Source: CAYLNK01 sp964384675 (lineage in GTDB: Bacteria; Acidobacteriota; Thermoanaerobaculia; UBA5066). Taken from it: a stretch of 18,449 nucleotides of DNA. Below, piece by piece: positions 12,557 through 18,449 of the stretch. Location of the stretch: NCBI GenBank assembly GCA_964384675.1, contig CAYLNK010000111.1, forward strand, positions 1 through 18,449. Direction: 5' to 3'. The notes below the pieces were generated by a model. That model did no database searches and was not told where the DNA came from. It worked only from the letters and a program-made list of their open reading frames with translations. Made by a program: the position numbers and the translations under genes. How positions within the stretch are numbered: position 1 is the first letter of the stretch; each line of letters starts with the position of its first letter.

Positions 12557-13001
12557 TTCGCCGGACTGGAAGCGCCACCTGAAGGAGCTCGGGCTCGTCC
12601 GGCCCAGGCGGACGAGGGTCTCTCCCGAGGCCCGTCCCCGGCTCGAGAGCGTCTCCCGCGGCCGGCTCGGGGAAGACCTCGCGGTGAGATACCTCGAGTC
12701 GAGAGGTGTGAGGGTTCTCGCCCGAAACGTGGCCTACCCCGACGGGGAGCTGGATGCGGTCGCGCGGGACGGCGATGTCCTGGCCTTCGTGGAAGTCCGC
12801 CTCCGGAGGTCGGTGAACCGTGGGTCACCGTCCGAATCCGTCACTGCCGCCAAGAGACGGCGCATCCAGGCCGCGGCGCGTCGTTGGCTCGCGGAGCACG
12901 CCGACCGGCGGGTCGTCCGATTCGACGTCGTCACGCTGGTGGGCGAGGGGACGGCCCTCGAGATCGGCTGGATCAAGGGAGCATTCGATGCGTCTTCGTA
13001 G
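12543..13001 (+). CDS. yraN: YraN/UPF0102 family nuclease-like protein
   Basis: 152 residues from a GTG at 12543. UPF0102 proteins have a restriction-endonuclease-like PD-(D/E)xK fold and are probable DNA-processing factors of undefined role. Family motifs visible are GRLGEDLAVRYLESRGVRVL, ARNVAYPDGELDAVARDGDV, AFVEVRLR, KRRRIQAAARRWLAEH and VRFDVVTL. The catalytic-type motif normally reads GE[IL]D...[VF]VEVK-x-R; here Lys is replaced by Arg (EVRLR). The product is about 25 residues longer at the N-terminus than usual. The GTG has no Shine-Dalgarno; alternatives are ATG 12498, which overlaps the divergent gene, or an internal start. The 3' end overlaps the next gene by 14 nt, implying coupling. 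Confidence 0.82.
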   Translation: MDGANSPDWKRHLKELGLVRPRRTRVSPEARPRLESVSRGRLGEDLAVRYLESRGVRVLARNVAYPDGELDAVARDGDVLAFVEVRLRRSVNRGSPSESVTAAKRRRIQAAARRWLAEHADRRVVRFDVVTLVGEGTALEIGWIKGAFDASS

Positions 13002-16000
13002 TCTCGTCACGTTCGCGGCCGGCGTCCTCTGCGCGGCCCCTCTGCATGCCGGACTCCGCTTCGAGCCCGCGTCCGGACCAGCCGGGGGCGACGTGGCGTC
13101 GCTCGCCGCCGACGGCACGACGCTCTGGGCGGGGACGTCACGCGGGGTGTGGCGGCTGGCATCGGGAGCCTGGTCTCGGGACGGGCTCGAGGACCAGACG
13201 ATCCTCTCGGTCGCGGTCGCGGGCGGTTCGGTCTGGGCCGCCACGTCCGGAGAGATCCTGTACCGCCGGCAGGCGGACGGCCGCTGGACGGCGGAGGCTC
13301 TCCCGGTCGTCCCGCCCGGACCGACGAGCGTCGCGTCGGTGCTCCTCGCGGACGGCGCGGTGCTCTACGCAGGAGGGACACAGCGGCTCGGCACGGCCGG
13401 CGTCTTCCGCTGGAGCAGCGGGACGTGGAGCGCGCTGCCGTCCCCGGGCGCGTCGGCCGTGACGTCGCTCGCGGTGTCGGCCGGTGACCTCTACGCGGGG
13501 CTCGCGAGCGGCGGCGCCGCGCGGTTCCAGGGCGGAGCGTGGACCGCTCTGGCAGCAGGGATCCTGCCGGGCGAGACCGTGGCGGCCCTGACGGTCCAGG
13601 GCGGCGCGCCGTACGCGGGGACGGTACGCGGGCTGTACGCGTGGAACGGAAGCCAGTGGGTGAGGGACGCGGCATTCGGGCTCCACGACGTGCGGGCGCT
13701 CGCGACCGCCGGGGGCACGCTCCGGGTGGCAACCCTGGACGCCGGCCTGTTTCGTCAGAACGGCTCGGCCTGGGTCGCCGACGGCACGGGGGTCCTCCCG
13801 AGGGGTGGACGCTCCTTCGCCACCGCGGGCGGCGCGCTCTACCTGGGCACGGCCGGTGGACCGGTGTACTCGCTCGCGGGAACGGCCTGGTCCGACGTCG
13901 CCCCGGGCTCGCTGGGCGCCGCGGTGATCACCGAGATCGTGACCGGCACGAGGAGCGATCCGGCCTCCGGGGACTACGCCGTGGCGGCGGCGGGCGGCGG
14001 GGTCCGCTCGGTCCCGGCCTCCAGCGCGGGCCCGCTCGCCGCGACGTTGCCGGACGGGTGCGGCGACGTCTCGAGCCTCGTCCTTTCGCCCAGCGGTCCG
14101 GCGGGGGATCTCCTGGCCGCCACTTCGTGCGGTCCGGTCTCCGGCCTCACCGCCTGGGGCGTGACGGGCAGCGGACTCCCGCTCGACGCGCGGGTGACCA
14201 CGCTCGCGGCCCTGCCCCAGGGAGTCGTCGGCGGCACCACGGGCTCGGGGCTCTTCACGTTCAGCGGGTCGACCTGGAGCCCGGACGTGAACGGGATCGA
14301 CCCCTTCGCCTCGGTGCTGACGCTCCGCACGGTCGGGTCGACCCTTTACGCCGGATTACTCCAGGGCCTCTTCGAGCGGAAGGCGAACGGGGCGTGGCTC
14401 GACGTGAGCGACGGGCTGCCGCCCTTCACCACGGTCGCCGCGCTGGGCGGGGACGAGGCCACCGCGTTCGCCGCGCTCAACTTCGGAGGCGTCTATCGAC
14501 GTGACAAGGGCCAGTCGTGGCTCGCGGACGCGACCGGCGCCGGCTCGGCGTCCTTCACCTCGCTCGACGTCTCCGCCGGGCGCCTGGTGGCCGGGGCGTC
14601 GACGGGCGGAGTGCTCATGAAGCGGGACGGGGGCTGGGGGAGCGAGAACACCGGGCTTCCGGCCGGTGCGGACGTGCGGGTCGTCAGGACGCTGCGCCAG
14701 GTGGCGGCGGGGAAGCCGTTCCGGCACGGCGTGCTGGCCGGTACCGGAGGCAGCGGTCTCTTCTTCGCGTCCACGGCGGCGTCCGTGCGCACGGTGCCGG
14801 TCGTCCTGGACCTCGTCGGCGGCACCGGAGCGCGGTTCCGCACCGAGCTGACGATCGGGAACCGCGGCTCCAGCCCCGCGACCGCGAGGCTCGAGCTGTC
14901 GGCCGCGCCCGGCTTCGGTGGCGGCCAGGCCAGACCGGAAGGCGGCAGCGTCGCCGTCGAGATCGCGGGCGGCACCGAGCTCCGCATCGCCGACGCGATC
15001 GAGTACCTGAGGAGCAAGGGACTCACCGTCCCGGCCGCTCCGGTGGCCGGCTCGCTCACCGTGCTTGGCGACGCCGGGGGGCTCGTCGGATCGGCCACGA
15101 ACGACCTCTACGCAATCGCACGGACCTACACCGGCGACGCGTCCGGCGGCACGTACGGCCTCTTCTACGACGCGCCGTCCGACGTCGACGCGGCGGAGGA
15201 CGAGGGCGCGGTGTTCGGGCTGCGGAGCGTCGCCGACGTCTCGAGGTCCCACCTCGGGCTCGTCCACCTCCCGCACCGGAGCGAGCAGCCGATCGAGCTG
15301 ACCATCCAGGTCTACTCCGACACCGGCGTCGCTTCGGGCTCACCGTTCACCCGGACGCTGCAGCCGGGCGAGTGGGGGCAGGTCAACAACATCCTGGCCG
15401 CGGGCGGCCTGCCCGAAGGGTCCTTCGGCTACGTGAAGATCCGCCGGACCTCGGGGACCGGATCCTGGAGCGCGTACGGCGTCGTCAACGACGCGGCCAC
15501 GTCGGACGGGTCGTACCTTCCGCTCTATCGGCCCGGCGGTCTCGCCTCGGCCCGGCGGCTGATCGTACCGGTGGTGCTCGACGTCTACGGCGATCGCGGG
15601 GCGCACTTCACGACCGAGCTGACGCTCGCGAACGATTCCACGGTCGCCACGCCGGTCGACCTCGTCTATTCGCCTGCGCCCGGCTTCGGCCCCACCGAGG
15701 GGCCTCGCCTGGCGACCGCGGTCAGCCTGCCCGCGCGCGCTCAGCTGACGATCGATGACGTCCTCGCGTTCTTCCGCAAGCAGGGCGTCGCGATACCGGA
15801 CGGGACGTCGGGACCTCAGGCCGGCACCCTGTCGGTGGAGTTCCGCTCTCTCACCAGCTTCGACGCGCCGCGCACCGTGGCGCTCGCCCGCACCACGACT
15901 CCCGGGCCGTCCGCCGGCTCGGGGACGTACGGGCTCTTCTACCCCGCCATCGCGTACGGCGGCGGATCACGCACATCCGCCATCGTGCCCGCGCTGACCC

Positions 16001-16317
16001 AGGGCTCGGCCGCGCGGTCCAACCTCGCGGTCGTGCACGCGGGGGGCGGCTCGTCCGCTCCGCTCGGCGTCACGGTGCGACTCTTCGACGCCACCACGGG
16101 TGTGCCGACCGGCTCGACGCTGTCGGCGACGCTGCTGGCGGGGGAGTGGAAGCAGTGGTCGCGAGTGCTGGAGGCGGCCGGCTCCTCGGCGTCCGCGGCC
16201 TACGCGGTCGTGACCCGGACGGAGGGGAACGATTCGTTCTTCGCCTACGGCGTCGTCAACGACAACGTCACGTCCGATGGCAGCTACGTGGCGATGATCC
16301 CCGCCGCCGGATACTGA
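12988..16317 (+). CDS. Large secreted protein: beta-propeller repeats plus two tandem C-terminal SDGSY modules
   Basis: 1109 residues with a signal peptide (MRLRSLVTFAAGVLCAAPLHA|G). Residues about 30-595 contain roughly a dozen repeats of about 40-45 aa with the pattern [LVA]x[AV]G(T/L)xxG(V/L)[FY]R. Examples are LWAGTSRGVWRL, LYAGLASGGAARF, LYLGTAGGPVYSL, LYAGLLQGLFERK and LVAGASTGGVLMK, which suggests one or two beta-propellers like the two-component-regulator or BNR type. Two copies of a module follow. Module 1 (about 598-851) starts RTVPVVLDLVGGTGARFRTE and ends ATSDGSYLPLY. Module 2 (about 855-1109) starts RLIVPVVLDVYGDRGAHFTT and ends TSDGSYVAMIPAAGY. The same module is found at 7440-9239. 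ATG 12988 follows AGGGAG at 7 nt and overlaps yraN. No anchor is visible. It is probably an extracellular binding protein; the ligand is unknown. Confidence 0.85.
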   Translation: MRLRSLVTFAAGVLCAAPLHAGLRFEPASGPAGGDVASLAADGTTLWAGTSRGVWRLASGAWSRDGLEDQTILSVAVAGGSVWAATSGEILYRRQADGRWTAEALPVVPPGPTSVASVLLADGAVLYAGGTQRLGTAGVFRWSSGTWSALPSPGASAVTSLAVSAGDLYAGLASGGAARFQGGAWTALAAGILPGETVAALTVQGGAPYAGTVRGLYAWNGSQWVRDAAFGLHDVRALATAGGTLRVATLDAGLFRQNGSAWVADGTGVLPRGGRSFATAGGALYLGTAGGPVYSLAGTAWSDVAPGSLGAAVITEIVTGTRSDPASGDYAVAAAGGGVRSVPASSAGPLAATLPDGCGDVSSLVLSPSGPAGDLLAATSCGPVSGLTAWGVTGSGLPLDARVTTLAALPQGVVGGTTGSGLFTFSGSTWSPDVNGIDPFASVLTLRTVGSTLYAGLLQGLFERKANGAWLDVSDGLPPFTTVAALGGDEATAFAALNFGGVYRRDKGQSWLADATGAGSASFTSLDVSAGRLVAGASTGGVLMKRDGGWGSENTGLPAGADVRVVRTLRQVAAGKPFRHGVLAGTGGSGLFFASTAASVRTVPVVLDLVGGTGARFRTELTIGNRGSSPATARLELSAAPGFGGGQARPEGGSVAVEIAGGTELRIADAIEYLRSKGLTVPAAPVAGSLTVLGDAGGLVGSATNDLYAIARTYTGDASGGTYGLFYDAPSDVDAAEDEGAVFGLRSVADVSRSHLGLVHLPHRSEQPIELTIQVYSDTGVASGSPFTRTLQPGEWGQVNNILAAGGLPEGSFGYVKIRRTSGTGSWSAYGVVNDAATSDGSYLPLYRPGGLASARRLIVPVVLDVYGDRGAHFTTELTLANDSTVATPVDLVYSPAPGFGPTEGPRLATAVSLPARAQLTIDDVLAFFRKQGVAIPDGTSGPQAGTLSVEFRSLTSFDAPRTVALARTTTPGPSAGSGTYGLFYPAIAYGGGSRTSAIVPALTQGSAARSNLAVVHAGGGSSAPLGVTVRLFDATTGVPTGSTLSATLLAGEWKQWSRVLEAAGSSASAAYAVVTRTEGNDSFFAYGVVNDNVTSDGSYVAMIPAAGY

Positions 16318-16411
16318 GCGCGTCGTGAAATGAGGCGGGTGCGTAAACTGACGGACTGTTCCACCGTCTCTTCACGCGGAGGTGTGCGGTGAGCGACCCG
16401 GGAGCCCGCGG

Positions 16412-18271
16412 GTGACCCTGACCGGCCGGACGCTCGGGCGCTATCGCCTCGACACCCTGCTCGGCCAGGGCGGCATGGCGGACGTCTACCGCGCCACCGA
16501 CACGAAGCTCGGGCGCGCCGTCGCGGTCAAGGTGATCAACCGTTCGCGGGCCGGCGATCCGCAGTTCCAGTCGCGCTTCACGCAGGAGGCCCGGCTGGTC
16601 GCGTCGCTGGAGCACCCCGGCATCCTGCCGATCTACGACTACGGAGAGGAGGACGAGCTCCCGTACCTCGTGATGCCGTACCTGGACGGCGGCACGCTGC
16701 GGGACCGGATGCTGGGCCAGCCCGTGCCCTTCCCCCTCGCCTCGGCCTGGATCCGTCAGCTCGGGGACGCGCTCGACGCCGCTCACGCCGCCGGGATCCT
16801 GCACCGGGACATCAAACCGGCCAACGTCCTGATCGGAAAGGGAGACCGCCTCTCCCTCGCCGACTTCGGCATCGCCAAGATGCTCGAGGCCACGACGGGG
16901 CTGACCGCGACCGGGATGGTCGTCGGGACGCCGGTCTACATGGCGCCCGAGCAGGCGCAGGGGAAGCCGGCATCGCCGGCCTCGGACCGGTACGCGCTGG
17001 GCATCCTCTCGTACGAGCTCCTCGCGGGGCGGCCCCCGTTCGATGGAGAGAGCGCGCTCGCGCTGATGAACCAGCACGTCACCATGTCCGCGCCGCCGCT
17101 CTCGGCGCGGGTGAGAGGCCTCCCGGCCGGTCTCGACGCCGTCTTCGAGAAGGCCCTCGCCAAGGACCCGGCCCTGCGACACGCGTCGTGCCGGGCGCTG
17201 GCCGACGCCGTCGCGGCGTTCCTTCCGACGGGGGAGCACCCGACCGCGGACGTGCCGACCGTCCCGACGTCGTCGTGGGCGCCGCACCTCACGAGCGCCA
17301 CCGCCGTGCAGTCGACTCCCGGGGCCGGATCACGTCTCCCGGTGGCCAGCGTGACGCCCGCCGCACGGAGCCTGACGAGCGAGGCGACCGTGGCCGCGCG
17401 GACGTCGCCGTCGACGTCTCGCCGCTGGGCCGTTCCGGCGATCGCCGGGGCGGTCATCGGGGCGGCCGCGATCCTCATCGTCGCGAGAGTCTCGAGCCAG
17501 AAGCCGTCGGCGCCGGTGGCTCCCGTCACCACCTCGACTTCGGCACCATCCGCTCCGACCGAGGCCCCGGCCGCGCCCACCCGCGGACCGGTGGCCGCTC
17601 CGATCCAGGTCGTGGAGCTGGCGCCCACGGCGCGCGCGCTTCCGACGAGCGCTCCGGCCCCCACACCGCCTCCGGCCCAGGAGAGCGCCCGCCTCGACTC
17701 GCCGCCTCTGCCGCCGGATCTGGCCCCGTCGGCGCCGGGTCCGCCGGAGTCGCCGGAGCCGCTCCGGATCGGGAGGAGCGATTTCCGCTGTCCCGGGAAG
17801 CTCGACTTCGTGAAGGACCTGTACGCCGGCGATCCGGGAACCGTCGATCTCATCCAGGCTTGGCGGTTTTGCCTCGACGGGAAGCCGGAGCAGGCCCTTT
17901 CGTCGGCGCTCAACGCGCACCGGAGGGCGGCCGCGGGCCCGGTCCGTTTCGCGGCGGCGGCCTTCTCGGCGGACATGCTCGAGCAGACCGGGAAGACGGG
18001 CGAGGCGGCCCGCTGGTACCGGGAGGCGTTCTCGACGAAGGTGCGGCGGGACGAGCTTCCGGAGCTGGGCCGCGGGCGGTTCGCGCTCCACTTCAAGCCG
18101 GTGCGCGAGATCGCGTCGAGCGCGGCCAGCTTCGAGTCGGCCACGTCCGGGCGTCCGGTGGATCCCGAGGAGCTCCTGGAGCGGGCCTGCGCGGAGGAGA
18201 ACGCACTCGCCTGCCGGCCCGGTCCAGACGTCCTGGGGCCCGGTCCGCGAAACCGCCCGCGGCTCCGCTGA
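16412..18271 (+). CDS. Membrane Ser/Thr protein kinase (PknB-like) with extracytoplasmic C-terminal domain
   Basis: 619 residues from GTG 16412, chosen because GGGAG lies 7-8 nt upstream; an upstream GTG at 16382 would add 10 residues. The kinase domain (about 6-268) has the Gly loop LGQGGMADVYRA, catalytic K40 (VAVKVINR), HRDIKPANV with D133, DFG with D151, and APE at 178-180. All key residues are present, so it should be active. A Pro/Thr/Ser-rich linker (about 270-335) leads to one membrane helix at about 338-362 (WAVPAIAGAVIGAAAILIVA). An extracytoplasmic Pro/Ala-rich stretch follows, then a helical, TPR-like domain at about 455-570. That domain has CPGKLDFVKDLYAGDPGTVD, AWRFCLDGKPEQALSSALNA and TGKTGEAARWYREAF, with four cysteines that could form disulfides. 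It could sense an envelope signal; no substrate is evident nearby. Confidence 0.92.
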   Translation: MTLTGRTLGRYRLDTLLGQGGMADVYRATDTKLGRAVAVKVINRSRAGDPQFQSRFTQEARLVASLEHPGILPIYDYGEEDELPYLVMPYLDGGTLRDRMLGQPVPFPLASAWIRQLGDALDAAHAAGILHRDIKPANVLIGKGDRLSLADFGIAKMLEATTGLTATGMVVGTPVYMAPEQAQGKPASPASDRYALGILSYELLAGRPPFDGESALALMNQHVTMSAPPLSARVRGLPAGLDAVFEKALAKDPALRHASCRALADAVAAFLPTGEHPTADVPTVPTSSWAPHLTSATAVQSTPGAGSRLPVASVTPAARSLTSEATVAARTSPSTSRRWAVPAIAGAVIGAAAILIVARVSSQKPSAPVAPVTTSTSAPSAPTEAPAAPTRGPVAAPIQVVELAPTARALPTSAPAPTPPPAQESARLDSPPLPPDLAPSAPGPPESPEPLRIGRSDFRCPGKLDFVKDLYAGDPGTVDLIQAWRFCLDGKPEQALSSALNAHRRAAAGPVRFAAAAFSADMLEQTGKTGEAARWYREAFSTKVRRDELPELGRGRFALHFKPVREIASSAASFESATSGRPVDPEELLERACAEENALACRPGPDVLGPGPRNRPRLR

Positions 18272-18291
18272 GGCCGGTCATTCGCGGTGAC

Positions 18292-18320
18292 TTGACACCC
18301 GTCGCCCGCTCGTCTACCTT
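18292..18320 (+). promoter_or_regulatory. Promoter of tRNA-Gly
   Basis: A perfect -35 TTGACA (18292-18297) is followed after exactly 17 nt by TACCTT (18315-18320), a weak -10. The tRNA begins 28 nt later. It lies just after the kinase stop codon. Confidence 0.6.
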
Positions 18321-18348
18321 TCGCCGGTCGGTGCGAGCCGACCCCCGC

Positions 18349-18423
<75 letters not shown>

Positions 18424-18449
18424 TGAAAGGCACAGGCCCGGCTAGCGCC

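Noticed and set aside
14356..15276. 306-aa minus-strand frame within the propeller protein
   Set aside because: Arg/Gly-rich shadow of the real plus-strand gene, which has a signal peptide, repeats and a ribosome site.

Overview
The window is very GC-rich DNA (one tRNA, no rRNA) with the gene content of an environmental, quinone-respiring bacterium. ETF plus an HdrD/NarI-type ETF:menaquinone oxidoreductase, a PknB-type Ser/Thr kinase, an ImuA/ImuB pair and large secreted propeller/Ig-like proteins together fit Acidobacteriota (Thermoanaerobaculia- or Vicinamibacteria-like). That placement is inferred from style, not from a marker gene. A run of exactly 100 Ns inside a tandem repeat marks a scaffolded assembly, so this is probably a metagenome-assembled genome.

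Layout. (1) 1-604: the end of an integron cassette array read on the minus strand. It holds the first bases of a further cassette, an attC site (41-99), one cassette encoding a small membrane protein (234-542), and the attI/cassette junction (about 558-604). (2) 604-1172: a spacer with no convincing gene, containing a G-quadruplex motif and an AT-rich patch. (3) 1173-5311, minus strand: imuA, imuB and an integron integrase (intI) packed as one apparent operon. imuA and imuB are 4 nt apart, and imuB and intI overlap by 8 nt. (4) 5312-5546: a divergent control region with a 20-bp palindrome and tandem 11-bp repeats. (5) 5547-7330, plus: etfB-etfA. (6) 7355-7428: two back-to-back hairpins. (7) 7440-9239, minus: a secreted Ig-like protein. 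(8) 9354-11888, plus: a membrane ETF:quinone oxidoreductase and a small membrane protein. (9) 11889-12224: an array of 69-bp hairpin repeats broken by the N gap. (10) 12225-12521, minus: a small zinc-ribbon protein. (11) 12543-16317, plus: yraN and a 1109-aa secreted propeller protein. (12) 16412-18271: a membrane Ser/Thr kinase. (13) 18349-18423: tRNA-Gly(GCC).

How the parts work together. EtfBA collects electrons from acyl-CoA-type dehydrogenases, and the membrane oxidoreductase at 9354 should pass them to menaquinone; the two are separated only by an oppositely oriented secreted-protein gene. The most striking arrangement is the integron. Its integrase is translationally coupled to the DNA-damage mutagenesis genes imuA and imuB, in the slot where imuC/dnaE2 often lies. 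Its orientation is the same as that of the cassettes ('inverted' integron). This suggests that one damage-responsive promoter could drive translesion mutagenesis, cassette shuffling and perhaps cassette transcription together. The two large secreted proteins share a repeated module of about 220-255 residues, so they form a paralogous surface or secreted family in this genome.
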